DNA of 48,923 nt from a virus: positions 1 through 48,923 of IMG/VR virus record IMGVR_UViG_3300008516_000145, one strand, 5' to 3'. A program made the translations under genes and the position numbers. Below the pieces are notes generated by a model. The model searched no databases and had not been told where the DNA came from. It saw only the letters and a list, made by a program, of their open reading frames with translations. This document shows positions 11,256 through 19,450 of the stretch, piece by piece. The number at the start of each line of letters is the position of its first letter. Within the stretch, counting starts at the first letter, position 1.

Positions 11256-11477
11256 TTAATCCATTAATTCACGTCTAAGTTGATGGGTATTGAAGTCAAG
11301 GCTTAAGTCAACAGCTAAATCATGGAGAAGGTAATATATAGTATTTTGAGCTGTTCCTGCTGTAGTTCCTTTTTTTAGTTTGCAATTTGTATATCCACTT
11401 CCCATTTCTCCCTTTACTAATGGACTTTCAAAATCCGCTTTTGCTAATGCTTTAATTATTTTAGTTGATTCTCTCAT
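11256..11477 (-). CDS. Small hypothetical protein
   Basis: 73 residues: MRESTKIIKALAKADFESPL, a Gly/Thr-rich middle (GSGYTNCKLKKGTTAGTAQN), then TIYYLLHDLAVDLSLDFNTH. The middle resembles no motif I can name. SD AGGAGGTAAGGAG precedes ATG 11477. Function unknown. Confidence 0.6.
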   Translation of the reverse strand: MRESTKIIKALAKADFESPLVKGEMGSGYTNCKLKKGTTAGTAQNTIYYLLHDLAVDLSLDFNTHQLRRELMD

Positions 11478-11543
11478 CTCCTTACCTCCTGTTAAAGTTA
11501 GCTCTTGCCTATTCCCTGGAGAGGTCCAGGGTCAAGGTAAGGG

Positions 11544-11852
11544 TTAAGCTTCTGGGAAACTATTAGGCCACAGCTCTAATGCTTTACTGGGGCTAATTTT
11601 TGCCAGCCAATTTCGGGCCTCATCTTCTGTAACTTCCCACATTCGTTCAGAACCTGCAGTATTATTATTCCCTACATTTTCCGCATAATGACTCAAGGGG
11701 CCACCTTCACCATACATGAAATAATTGCCTTTTTTTGTCCGATAAAGAGTTTCGCTGTAATGATGAAAATCGTTTGGGTTGGAAAAACTGTCACAACCTA
11801 ATTCCTCTGCTGTTTCGGTGTTGTACACCATACCATTAATTATTCTTTTCAT
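11544..11852 (-). CDS. Conserved phage/plasmid small protein (MVYNTETA type)
   Basis: 102 residues. KRIINGMVYNTETAEELGCD, HHYSETLYRTKKGNYFMYGE and VTEDEARNWLAK. Proteins starting with NGxxYNTETAxxxA and containing LYRTKKGxYFLYGEGGxxS recur in phages and mobile elements; role unknown to me. The leader AACAAAGGGAGGATAAA is shared exactly with the next gene upstream. Confidence 0.75.
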   Translation of the reverse strand: MKRIINGMVYNTETAEELGCDSFSNPNDFHHYSETLYRTKKGNYFMYGEGGPLSHYAENVGNNNTAGSERMWEVTEDEARNWLAKISPSKALELWPNSFPEA

Positions 11853-11876
11853 TTTATCCTCCCTTTGTTAATTGTT
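11850..11876 (-). repeat. Repeated SD leader, copy 1
   Basis: The leader AACAATTAACAAAGGGAGG plus ATAAAATG lies directly before the 11544-11852 gene; the same sequence is at 12095-12121. Short leader duplication of this kind suggests cassette-like shuffling of genes with their ribosome binding sites. Confidence 0.75.
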
Positions 11877-11911
11877 AGTGTTTAACTCCTCTCTATATCT
11901 CCTTTTTACTT

Positions 11912-12097
11912 TTAAATTTGGCTGGCTCTTTGGATATATCTCACGGCTAACTTTATGCTGCTTTGCGCTTGTAGAGGATCTTTTTCAAGATTCTCCTCCG
12001 CGGAATCCAATAAATCTTTCGCAGCCTGGAGCTTGGGTTGATAGCTATTTGGCCACAATCTTTCGATCGTCTCTCGTAGTTCTTGTATTTTTTCCAT
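11912..12097 (-). CDS. Small helical protein, first gene of leftward operon
   Basis: 61 residues: MEKIQELRETIERLWPNSYQ, PKLQAAKDLLDSAEENLEKD and PLQAQSSIKLAVRYIQRA. Three amphipathic helices; no Cys, no known motif. It shares WPNS with the end of the 11544-11852 protein, perhaps by chance. SD GGGAGG. It lies nearest the promoter at 12242-12270. Confidence 0.6.
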   Translation of the reverse strand: MEKIQELRETIERLWPNSYQPKLQAAKDLLDSAEENLEKDPLQAQSSIKLAVRYIQRASQI

Positions 12098-12121
12098 TTT
12101 ATCCTCCCTTTGTTAATTGTT
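12095..12121 (-). repeat. Repeated SD leader, copy 2
   Basis: Same sequence as 11850-11876, before the 11912-12097 gene. Confidence 0.75.
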
Positions 12122-12241
12122 TTCATGTTACCCTAATATAAAGCAAACCTTGTGCCAACAATAGGGAAATCATTAGAATACCATATAACTATCTGAAATT
12201 ATTACAGTCTTTCTGTTGGAGGTAGTTTTATTGAGGTCCGG

Positions 12242-12270
12242 ATATTAACAATTCTGTTGTGTTTTTGCAA
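12242..12270 (-). promoter_or_regulatory. Leftward promoter overlapping a repeat
   Basis: On the minus strand: TTGCAA, 17-base spacer, TAATAT. The -35 box is inside the first TTGC-type repeat, so a protein bound there would compete with RNA polymerase. Would drive the 9.7-12.1 kb operon. Confidence 0.5.
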
Positions 12271-12372
12271 TAGATGTTGAAATAAATAGAAGGAATATAC
12301 AGGGATATCTATATCCAGTATAGGTTTAATCAATAATTGCATTTTTGCAATACTATTGCGTTTTTGCAATAG
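12257..12372. repeat. Three TTGCRTTTTTGCAATA operator/iteron repeats
   Basis: Copies at about 12257-12273, 12334-12352 and 12354-12372. The second and third are nearly complete palindromes (TTGCATTTTTGCAA, TATTGCGTTTTTGCAATA) set 20 bases apart, two helical turns. The first has a weaker left half. Confidence 0.75.
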
Positions 12373-12423
12373 CTTTTTGTCTCATTGCATGACCGATGTT
12401 TAGTGAAAGGAAAGGAATATAAT

Positions 12424-13194
12424 TTGGGTAAAGCACCGGCAAGTCAATTCTATTGGGGCGATTGGTTGAATGATGTAGAACTTCAATCAGCTTGTTCAGC
12501 ATCAAGGGGTATTTGGGCCAATGCCTTGGCTCGGATGTGGTATGCAAAAATCAGGGGTGAACTCACAGCAACAATAGAAAAGTATCCTTCTATTTTAAAC
12601 TGCACAATAGAGGAATTTAACGTGTTTTTATGTGAGGCCGAAACGTTACTTTTCTGTTACCTCTCACGAAATGGTAACGGCACAGTAACGCTACGCAATA
12701 GAAGGATGTATAGAGAGGATAAAGAAAGAGAAAACAGTAGGTTACGACAACAGAGATATAAAGAGAAACATGGCAGTAACGCCACAAGTAACGGTCAAGT
12801 AACGCACCCTTCTTCATCTTCTTCTTCATCTTCTTTAAAGAAAATATATAAAAGAAAGGTTTTATTACCTAAAGATTATAAACTAACAGAGGAGCATATT
12901 AAATACGCTGAGTTCAAAGGCATAGCTCAAGGCATACCAGATATATTTGAGGCATTTTGTCTACACCATAGAAAGAAAGGTAGTCAGTTTGTTGATTGGA
13001 ATGCAGCCTGGCAAACATGGATACGTAAAAAGATAGAGTTCGATAAAGATAAAGGTTATATTGCTCAAGCCCAGGAGCCGGATTTAAATGCACAAAAAGA
13101 GCGAGATGAGTATTTAGCACAGTTTACGCCTGAGCAGCGGGCAGAGAATATGGAAAAATTGAAAAAAATAGCCATGGGAATAGTAAAGAAATAA
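12424..13194 (+). CDS. Replication-module protein (DUF1376/replisome-organizer-like)
   Basis: 256 residues from TTG 12424, preferred because AAAGGAAAGGAATATAAT precedes it and the product then starts LGKAPASQFYWGDWLND; an ATG at 12385 lacks an SD. The N-terminal domain (FYWGDWLNDVELQSACSASR, GIWANALARMWYAK, NCTIEEFNVFL) matches phage winged-helix replication proteins. NRRMYREDKERENSRLRQQR and a Ser linker follow, then a C-terminal domain (FEAFCLHHRKKGSQFVDWNA, AWQTWIRKK) typical of DnaT/replisome organizers. Probably recruits host helicase at the origin (inference). Confidence 0.75.
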   Translation: MGKAPASQFYWGDWLNDVELQSACSASRGIWANALARMWYAKIRGELTATIEKYPSILNCTIEEFNVFLCEAETLLFCYLSRNGNGTVTLRNRRMYREDKERENSRLRQQRYKEKHGSNATSNGQVTHPSSSSSSSSLKKIYKRKVLLPKDYKLTEEHIKYAEFKGIAQGIPDIFEAFCLHHRKKGSQFVDWNAAWQTWIRKKIEFDKDKGYIAQAQEPDLNAQKERDEYLAQFTPEQRAENMEKLKKIAMGIVKK

Positions 13195-13199
13195 ATAAC

Positions 13200-13228
13200 T
13201 TGACATGAGATAATAAGAGGTATAGTAT
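13200..13228 (+). promoter_or_regulatory. Rightward promoter before the packaging genes
   Basis: TTGACA (13200-13205), 17-base spacer, TAGTAT (13223-13228). It begins 6 bases after the replication gene stop and about 65 bases before the 13294 start. Candidate promoter for the late region. Confidence 0.65.
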
Positions 13229-13293
13229 TACTTATTAGGATGATAAGAGTAGAGATAATACTAACTGAAATAGTTTGAGTAGGAAGTAGTTTA

Positions 13294-13719
13294 ATGGGTA
13301 ATATTAAGCAGAAATACACGAAAAAGCAACGAGCTTTGTTGAGAGAGGTTGAGAAGGATCCGGAGGCTAGTAATTATGAGATTGATAAGAAATTAAATAC
13401 ATTAGGTGTAACAAAGAGTAATAACTATTCTCAACAGCTGATACGTAGAAATACTGAAGTAGCCTCTAAAGTAGCTATTTTAAGAGAGAGATACGAGCTT
13501 CAAACAGTTAAATTATATCCCTCAGCCAAGAGAGTAGTGAAAGAGGCCCTTAAAGATAATAGCCTTGATGCCGCGAAGTTAGTATTCAAACATGCTCTAC
13601 CTGTTATAGATGAGGCTAAGCGACCGGTCAGGCAACCGGATATCCTTATCGACCAGATCCAAGCCATAACATACAATGTCCTAGAGGATAAAATCCAAAC
13701 TCTCCCAGATGATGAATAG
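13294..13719 (+). CDS. Putative small terminase subunit or HTH protein
   Basis: 141 residues. KQRALLREVEKDPEASNYEI, DKKLNTLGVTKSNNYSQQLI form an N-terminal HTH-like region; a helical middle (ASKVAILRERYELQTVKLYP, SAKRVVKEALKDNSLDAAKL) and a short tail follow. Size, HTH-plus-helices build and position at the head of the packaging module fit a small terminase, but three genes separate it from terL. Weak SD AGGAAG. Confidence 0.45.
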   Translation: MGNIKQKYTKKQRALLREVEKDPEASNYEIDKKLNTLGVTKSNNYSQQLIRRNTEVASKVAILRERYELQTVKLYPSAKRVVKEALKDNSLDAAKLVFKHALPVIDEAKRPVRQPDILIDQIQAITYNVLEDKIQTLPDDE

Positions 13720-13774
13720 CTACGATTTACTACGAAATGCTCGTGCATACTATGACACATATCATTATACTTAA
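13712..13774 (+). CDS. Possible 20-residue coupled peptide
   Basis: ATG 13712 overlaps the end of the preceding gene (GATGAATAG) and encodes MNSYDLLRNARAYYDTYHYT. Otherwise 13775-13914 holds no gene I can support. Confidence 0.25.
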   Translation: MNSYDLLRNARAYYDTYHYT

Positions 13775-13914
13775 TGGTATACAGTGATATAGGAGTGATA
13801 GGTTTTTGAAAGTAATATCAGGCATTTAAGACAATGAGAGGCAAGGAAAGATGGTTGTCATATTCTATATTATCAGACACAAATGTAATGATCTCAAGGA
13901 GTAGGAGATAAAGC

Positions 13915-14379
13915 ATGCTTATCCTGGTGACGGGGGGGCATGCGGAAGGCGGGGCTACCCTTGTATATAGTATATATACCGACACAAACTTTTCTGAAGT
14001 AAAATGCCCCTATATTTTCCAAGAACGGTTTGACCGTCACGCTCAATGTGATGCTGTCAAGAAAATAATATATTTGGCTACTGTTGATGGGAATGGAGAG
14101 AAGAAAGCCAAATCACATATATTGGTTAGCTTTATCCATGAAGTTCTCCATGCGATTGATATCCAAAGTGGACACAGTACTTTTGCAGGAGATGAAGGAG
14201 AAAACAAGATAGAAGGGCTTAGTGAAGGTATTTATCAAGTTCTTGTAGATAATGGATTTTTAAAGGAGGAGCAAGACGAATCTGAGGAAAAAAATCTCTC
14301 TTGGGTTACATCCCAAATAGAAAATCAAGACTATAAAGATCCACAAAAAGAATTTAATGAACGTGTTAAGGAGTCTTAA
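13915..14379 (+). CDS. Putative zinc metallopeptidase-like protein (HExxH)
   Basis: 154 residues. VSFIHEVLHAID at about 75-86 is an HExxH motif, and EGLSEGIYQVLVDNG downstream could give the third ligand, as in ImmA/SprT-like proteins. The N-terminal part is strand-rich (YSIYTDTNFSEVKCPYIFQE). Such HEVLHAID proteins lie next to phage terminases in several genomes; substrate unknown. SD AGGAG lies 7 bases before ATG 13915. Confidence 0.6.
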   Translation: MLILVTGGHAEGGATLVYSIYTDTNFSEVKCPYIFQERFDRHAQCDAVKKIIYLATVDGNGEKKAKSHILVSFIHEVLHAIDIQSGHSTFAGDEGENKIEGLSEGIYQVLVDNGFLKEEQDESEEKNLSWVTSQIENQDYKDPQKEFNERVKES

Positions 14380-14709
14380 ATGGGCAATACATTAACCTCG
14401 AATCCTATCTATGTCGATACGGCTGCCACTGCCTGGACAGGCAATAAAATGGTGCGCCTTATCCAATGGATAGACGATGCTGGTGATATAGCGGATGATG
14501 ATGACCTGAGTATTACAATAAACGGCGTAACAATCGCAGTAAAGGTTCAGATAGCTACAACTGGGGGCGGTGCGCCGGTTGAAGCTGTTACACCCGGTGT
14601 GGGGAATATTTGTCTGTGGCAAATAGGGCCGTTTAATCCCGGGATGTATATGAGTGATTTTGTCGTTAATACGATAGATCACGGTACTCTCTTGATATGG
14701 ATACAGTAA
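14380..14709 (+). CDS. Small phage protein, probably structural
   Basis: 109 residues, mostly beta: MGNTLTSNPIYVDTAATAWT, GNKMVRLIQWIDDAGDIADD, then Gly-rich ends and DHGTLLIWIQ. I know similar short beta proteins near phage head genes (a one-domain decoration or attachment protein). SD AAGGAG precedes ATG 14380, 1 base after the previous stop. It overlaps terL by 13 bases. Confidence 0.6.
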   Translation: MGNTLTSNPIYVDTAATAWTGNKMVRLIQWIDDAGDIADDDDLSITINGVTIAVKVQIATTGGGAPVEAVTPGVGNICLWQIGPFNPGMYMSDFVVNTIDHGTLLIWIQ

Positions 14710-16190
14710 ATAGCGACAAAAAGGAAAACAGTAGCCCGACAGTTCCAACAGATTGGCTGCCAATAATAGCATGGCCTAATTATTTTTACGATAAGCAGGC
14801 CAAATTCACAATGTCGGATGCCTGGCAGAGATGGTTTATAGCTGCTAATGGTACTGGAAAATCCTTACAGGTCTACTGGAATCCTCTAGCATATATGCTT
14901 GGTGTTCACCCCAAGCAGAAGCAGTTGGGCAAACCACCCATAAGGGTGCGAACGATAGTACCATCCTTTGATAATGTTGAGGATGTGGCTCTTCAGAAGT
15001 TGCTTTCTCCACAGACTATCACTCCTCAGGGCATTGAGTTGGGGCCGATGTTGCCCAAAAGTATGATTAAGAAAGGGTTTTCCAAAGATCATAGGCAAAT
15101 TACCCTGAAAAATGGCTCATTTATGGGGTGGGTAACATCCGAGCAGGGATGGCTGGCTATGAGAGGGGCGGAATATGATATTCTTGTGGTAGATGAAGAA
15201 TCGGATGAAAGGGTATTTGATGAATGTAAACGTGGATTAAGGAATGCTAAAGGCGGGGGGAAGATAATTGGCGGGCTTACACCTCCCTTTGAGGAAGGTA
15301 AGGGGCCTACCTGGACAAAAGAAAAGATTGTGGATGCAAGCATCGATGACCCTGATATTGAGGTTTTTAATGCTTGTATGGCCGATAATCCCGCCATTAC
15401 AAAGGAATTTATCAAGCGATTTTCTAAGGGTAAAAGTTTAGAGCAGATACAGGTACAGATATATGGTCAATATCCTTCCTGGGGTAAAACAGTACACCCA
15501 TTTCAGGATAGGATGTGGAATGAAGAGGAATGTGATGGTCATTTATTACCAATAGACACTGAAATGCCAAACAATCGTGATGTTGATTGGGTAATGGCAT
15601 TTGACTGGCATCAAAGTAAACCTTGTGCTGCTGTGTGGGGATATATCGATAGAGACAAAAATGTAATTATCTTTGATGAGCTTGATACGGTTATTGCAGA
15701 AGATAAGAGTATAAGTGATCTTGCGGAATTATTCAAAAAGATAGAAGGGGCACCATTTGACAGACGTAGATGGCGCAGACGACAAGATCCAAGTGCAAGG
15801 CATAAGTATAAGGGCATACATAAAGATTTCAATGCCTGGGATGAATTCAGAAGGCATGGCATAATAACAGGCGAAGGTAAGAATAGACAGCCTGAAATTG
15901 GTATCAGTATTGTAAATGACTATTTGCGAGGCAATACTAAAGACCATCCACGCCTGTTTATTAGAGAGAATTGTGTCAGGACACGCCAGTATATGAATAA
16001 TCATTACTGGAAAAGGTCGAGAGACAATCCAATGGGTAAGCCTGATCCAAAGTGGTCTGATTATCCTATTTGCATACGATATTTATTACAAGATCTTGGA
16101 AAAACCGAAAGAGAGGGAAAGAAGTGGCCTCTTGTGAGCTACCAGACAGAAGAGAAGAAGAATGTAGTAAACCTGGAAAGATTTTTTTAA
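14697..16190 (+). CDS. terL: Terminase large subunit
   Basis: 497 residues. Walker A variant AANGTGKS at 49-56, Walker B DILVVDEES at 161-169, a coupling/motif III stretch (GGLTPPFE, 192-199), then an RNase H-like nuclease domain starting at AFDWHQSK (D303). TerL is the ATP-driven packaging motor and cuts concatemers. Length is normal. The ATG overlaps the preceding gene. The nuclease type (headful or cos) cannot be told by eye. Confidence 0.9.
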   Translation: MDTVNSDKKENSSPTVPTDWLPIIAWPNYFYDKQAKFTMSDAWQRWFIAANGTGKSLQVYWNPLAYMLGVHPKQKQLGKPPIRVRTIVPSFDNVEDVALQKLLSPQTITPQGIELGPMLPKSMIKKGFSKDHRQITLKNGSFMGWVTSEQGWLAMRGAEYDILVVDEESDERVFDECKRGLRNAKGGGKIIGGLTPPFEEGKGPTWTKEKIVDASIDDPDIEVFNACMADNPAITKEFIKRFSKGKSLEQIQVQIYGQYPSWGKTVHPFQDRMWNEEECDGHLLPIDTEMPNNRDVDWVMAFDWHQSKPCAAVWGYIDRDKNVIIFDELDTVIAEDKSISDLAELFKKIEGAPFDRRRWRRRQDPSARHKYKGIHKDFNAWDEFRRHGIITGEGKNRQPEIGISIVNDYLRGNTKDHPRLFIRENCVRTRQYMNNHYWKRSRDNPMGKPDPKWSDYPICIRYLLQDLGKTEREGKKWPLVSYQTEEKKNVVNLERFF

Positions 16191-16287
16191 TTTCCTGGAA
16201 AGATTATAAATTTATATCGGAAGTTATTAAATTTATTCCATGGGTTGCTAATGAAGAACATAGTATTTTAAATTATAGGGAGGATTT

Positions 16288-16632
16288 ATGGCATTAAAAT
16301 TATATTGCAGGATATGTGGAGCTTATATTAAAGATGTATCAGTCGATAAAGCCTCAACCATAACCGGACAAGAGCTTTGTGTTATCTGTGCTGATAAAAT
16401 AAAATTGATACATGAAGAACTTGATCGATTTAAAAAAGATACGATTTTGAAAGTTACTGAGATATGGGACAAGGCAAGGGAAGAATTAAAACAAGTTGAG
16501 ACTTTCAGAACAAGAATGATTCACCGCTGCGAAGCACTTTTCAACCAAAAAGCGGCCGAAGCAGATACTATAATTCAAAACTTAATTGAAGGCAAAAAGA
16601 AGAAGAAAGAACCAAAAGAAGTCACAAAATAA
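16288..16632 (+). CDS. Zinc-ribbon coiled-coil protein
   Basis: 114 residues. CRICGAYI and CVICADK form a treble-clef or zinc-ribbon at 7-34; the rest is a charged coiled coil ending in KKKKKEPKEVTK. GGGAGG precedes ATG 16288. The same arrangement is found in phages near terL. Role unknown. The 98 bases between terL and this gene hold no convincing ORF. Confidence 0.65.
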   Translation: MALKLYCRICGAYIKDVSVDKASTITGQELCVICADKIKLIHEELDRFKKDTILKVTEIWDKAREELKQVETFRTRMIHRCEALFNQKAAEADTIIQNLIEGKKKKKEPKEVTK

Positions 16633-16644
16633 TTTTTAAAAATA

Positions 16645-16660
16645 TCTCCCGAGAGGGAGA
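16645..16660 (+). repeat. TCTCCC-GAGA-GGGAGA hairpin
   Basis: A perfect 6-bp stem with a GAGA tetraloop just after the zinc-ribbon gene and 16 bases before the terminator; it may stabilise the 3' end. Confidence 0.5.
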
Positions 16661-16675
16661 GAACAACATTGAAGT

Positions 16676-16708
16676 CCACCCCGTGCACGGACAGGGTGGG
16701 CTTTTTTG
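16676..16708 (+). terminator. Rho-independent terminator after the terL block
   Basis: CCACCC (16676-16681) pairs with GGGTGG (16694-16699), followed by GC and T6. In the middle of the late region, so it probably trims or attenuates the transcript. Confidence 0.75.
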
Positions 16709-16723
16709 TTGGGGAGAATAAAG

Positions 16724-16834
16724 ATGGGAAAAGCAAGAAGAGGTGTCAGGGACGGTAGTGGTCCTTATAGGGCTTCTCCAAGAAAAATAGGGAGAAGAAA
16801 GGCAAGAGGTATTAAATGCCCAAAAAAGAAGTAA
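16724..16834 (+). CDS. Very basic small phage protein (36 residues)
   Basis: MGKARRGVRDGSGPYRASPR, then KIGRRKARGIKCPKKK. More than one third Arg/Lys. The RRGVRDGxGPY start is shared with short basic proteins that sit beside phage head genes in many metagenomic phages. SD GGGGAG. Likely nucleic-acid binding (inference). It overlaps the next gene by 19 bases. Confidence 0.65.
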   Translation: MGKARRGVRDGSGPYRASPRKIGRRKARGIKCPKKK

Positions 16835-16977
16835 AAAGAAGAGGCGGTTCTATCCGGACTCGAACAGTCAAGATTGGTAAAAACAAATATATGCATTGTG
16901 AAATAGTTAGAAGAAAGGGGCCTCGTGGTGGAAGGACAGTATGTGGGCCTGTAAAAACTAAGAAGAATAAAAAATAA
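16816..16977 (+). CDS. Basic small phage protein (53 residues)
   Basis: MPKKEVKRRGGSIRTRTVKI, GKNKYMHCEIVRRKGPRGGR, TVCGPVKTKKNKK. Strongly basic with two Cys. It starts inside the previous ORF and its stop overlaps the ATG of the cupin gene (TAATG), so the three genes are coupled. Similar genes pair with the preceding one. Confidence 0.65.
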   Translation: MPKKEVKRRGGSIRTRTVKIGKNKYMHCEIVRRKGPRGGRTVCGPVKTKKNKK

Positions 16978-17306
16978 TGGAGCGTACATTAAAGATTTGG
17001 GGAGAACGTTGGCTGCTAAGACAAGATTCAACTCACGCGGTTAGCTATTTAAAACTAATAAAGGGAACTCGATGTAGTTGGCATTTTCATACACAGAAAT
17101 GGAATCTGTTTGTTGTGTTGCGGGGCAAGGTAGGGATTAAGACTACGCATGGAGAAACTATTCTCACAGAAGGACAGGAGTTTACCGTGGCACCCATGCT
17201 TTGGCATGAGTTTAGGGTGTATGAGAATAGCGATATGATAGAGGAAATGTATGTAAAATATGATGAGTCGGATATAGAGAGAAAGGATTTGGGGTCTGCA
17301 TTATGA
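16977..17306 (+). CDS. Cupin-domain protein
   Basis: 109 residues forming a single cupin: CSWHFHTQKWNLFVVLRGKV carries HFH and the first motif, and the second runs GQEFTVAPMLWHEFRVYENS with the expected His. HFH, a Lys/Asn where Glu is usual, and WHEF may bind a metal. Cupins include isomerases, dioxygenases and sugar-binding proteins; its substrate is unknown. An odd gene between TerL and portal. It overlaps the portal gene by 4 bases. Confidence 0.8.
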   Translation: MERTLKIWGERWLLRQDSTHAVSYLKLIKGTRCSWHFHTQKWNLFVVLRGKVGIKTTHGETILTEGQEFTVAPMLWHEFRVYENSDMIEEMYVKYDESDIERKDLGSAL

Positions 17307-19270
17307 TGAATAAAAAAGAGCAGGAAATATTCCGATACATAATGAAGTTATACAAGGATAATTGGGATAGAAACCAATATAACCGTACAAATTATGATGA
17401 AGACTTGGAATATTATCTTGGGTATAGAAATGAAGCGAAGTACCCCCTTGCATACAATGAGGTATTTAACAGGATTCTTCCTATTGTTTATCAACTTCTT
17501 TCTAAGTTTATGGATCAGCTTTATCAGACAGGCAATATCGTATCTGTAAAGCCACGAAAGAAACGGGACTTATACCGCTATAAGCAAGTGGAGGCTGTTC
17601 TTAATTTTCAACTTGAATCTTTGAATGACATAGACATGCAGGGCGGTTCATACCTTACCATGATGAAGTGGTTTTTCAATAACCTTACATTTGGCAAGGG
17701 CGTCATAAAGGCATATTGGAAAAAAGAAGAAAGAATTGCACCCAAAAGAATAGCTTTGCCAAAACCCAATTTTGATAGTTTTGGCAATTTTCAGGGTATG
17801 GACATCGTAGACTATATTAGCCAGGAAATGCAGACTATCTACGATGGACCCTATGTCGAGGTTTTACACAACAAAACTTTTCTACCACATCCTCAATATC
17901 GTTCTATCCAGCAAATGCCAGCCTGTTTTTTAATTTATAAGCGTAGTCTGGATTATCTTAAGCAACAGGAAGCAAAAGGTATTTATAAAAATATTAAAGA
18001 AGTCCCCTGGCAACCTGGAGGGGGCGCAGGGGTTTATGCTAAGGATTCAGATGAAGCATTTGTGAAGGGCTTAGAAATTGAGGGAGGATTACAACAGACA
18101 GAACTTGAAGATGAACGAAAAACACCAGAAGTTGACATAATTGAAGCATATACAAAATTAATCTTCGATGAACACCCTTATGAAGTTGGCTCAGGATATA
18201 AGATAAAAGGGCGTGAAGAAGAAGCCATTATCCACATAGCAAATTACAAGACAATAGTATCTATCCAGAAAAACGATCATGGCATACGTCCCTTGTTTGA
18301 CATTGGTTGTTATATGCACCCTGAGATGTATTGGGATTTGGGACTTGTTCGGTTATGCAAGGGTTTACAAGAGCAGATTAATACTCTTGGTAATCTCAGA
18401 ATGCAGAACGTAATGATGATGATTAACCAGATGTTGCGGGTAGATCCAGAGGCGGACATTGACCCTGAAGCTCTTGTATGGAAACCCTTTGGAATTATAC
18501 CTGCAATGAAGGATGAAGTAGAGCCGATAGTTATTCCCGATATGCACTCAAATCTTTTTATGGAGCAAGAGAATTTTTACGAACACACCATACAGGACTT
18601 AACAGGGCAGTATTCATATAATATGGGCCAAACTCCACAAAGGCAGGAAAGGGTAGGTGTGGTGCAATCAATTCAAAGCATGGGCGAGGCAAGAGCTAAA
18701 CTTATGCTTATGAGCATGGATTATCTTGGGATACGTCCCCTGTTAAAATATATGATGGTACTTAATACCTTCCATCTTCCAAGTGGTTTTGAATACAGGA
18801 TAATGGACAGGGAAGGCGGGCAGGATGGACAGTCTTTCGGGCAGATATTCGGAAGTGATATTCATCCTGATTTTGACTTTTCGGCACGGTATTCGGCAAT
18901 GGAGCCAGCATTAAGTAAGGGCGTGAGGGCACAACAGTTAGTGCAAATGGCTCAAATGTGGCAGCAAAACCCTTGGGTCAACCAGTACCAAATGCTGAAA
19001 ACCATTATGGAGTTAATGGATATACGGGAGGTTGATTTACTTTTAAAAGCACCTCAACAGATGATGCAGGAAATACAACAGCAGCAAAAAGCACAGATGA
19101 TGGCAGAACAAGCCGAACAACAGGGTAAGCAGAGATTAGAGCAATTAAAGACACAGGGCAAGTTGGCAATCAGCCAACAGGATTTCAAGGAAGACTCAGC
19201 TCTTGCACATCAGGAATTTGGATACGATATGGCACTCGAAGCCATTAAACAGGAGGCCATAGGAGAATAA
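17303..19270 (+). CDS. Portal protein
   Basis: 655 residues. ELL-YYLGYRNEAKYPLAYN, NRILPIVYQLLSKFMDQLY near the start and a long helical middle; the C-terminal 90 residues are Gln-rich (QQMMQEIQQQQKAQMMAEQA) and coiled, as in podovirus-type portals with a barrel. Portals form the dodecameric DNA gate. The position after terL and before scaffold fits. Confidence 0.8.
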   Translation: MMNKKEQEIFRYIMKLYKDNWDRNQYNRTNYDEDLEYYLGYRNEAKYPLAYNEVFNRILPIVYQLLSKFMDQLYQTGNIVSVKPRKKRDLYRYKQVEAVLNFQLESLNDIDMQGGSYLTMMKWFFNNLTFGKGVIKAYWKKEERIAPKRIALPKPNFDSFGNFQGMDIVDYISQEMQTIYDGPYVEVLHNKTFLPHPQYRSIQQMPACFLIYKRSLDYLKQQEAKGIYKNIKEVPWQPGGGAGVYAKDSDEAFVKGLEIEGGLQQTELEDERKTPEVDIIEAYTKLIFDEHPYEVGSGYKIKGREEEAIIHIANYKTIVSIQKNDHGIRPLFDIGCYMHPEMYWDLGLVRLCKGLQEQINTLGNLRMQNVMMMINQMLRVDPEADIDPEALVWKPFGIIPAMKDEVEPIVIPDMHSNLFMEQENFYEHTIQDLTGQYSYNMGQTPQRQERVGVVQSIQSMGEARAKLMLMSMDYLGIRPLLKYMMVLNTFHLPSGFEYRIMDREGGQDGQSFGQIFGSDIHPDFDFSARYSAMEPALSKGVRAQQLVQMAQMWQQNPWVNQYQMLKTIMELMDIREVDLLLKAPQQMMQEIQQQQKAQMMAEQAEQQGKQRLEQLKTQGKLAISQQDFKEDSALAHQEFGYDMALEAIKQEAIGE

Positions 19271-19273
19271 GAA

Positions 19274-19450
19274 ATGATGGATTTATTTACCTATATGAAT
19301 AGAGAAAACAATTTTCGCTCAAGCACTATAGGTGATGGCATGGATGGAGTATATTATCATGGTGTTAAACAGTTGAATGATGATCTTGATTTTGAAGAAA
19401 AATTGAAAAAAAAATTAGAAAAGGAGAAAGATTCTGAAAAATCTGCTTAA
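19274..19450 (+). CDS. Small phage protein (58 residues)
   Basis: MMDLFTYMNRENNFRSSTIG, DGMDGVYYHGVKQLNDDLDF, EEKLKKKLEKEKDSEKSA. Charged helical C-terminus. SD GGAGAA comes from the end of the portal gene. It contains the SD of the next gene in its last codons. No known function. Confidence 0.6.
   Translation: MMDLFTYMNRENNFRSSTIGDGMDGVYYHGVKQLNDDLDFEEKLKKKLEKEKDSEKSA

Larger units (their letters stand above)
12122..12423. other. Regulatory/possible origin region without a gene
   Basis: No credible ORF. Contains a leftward promoter (12242-12270), three TATTGCRTTTTTGCAATA-type repeats and a GGATAT-CT-ATATCC palindrome (12303-12316), followed by the replication-module gene. It could be an operator cluster, an origin with iterons, or both. 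Confidence 0.5.

Noticed and set aside
16070-16297. 75-codon ORF overlapping the end of terL
   Set aside because: Shadow of terL with no SD; the conserved TerL C-terminus occupies the region.
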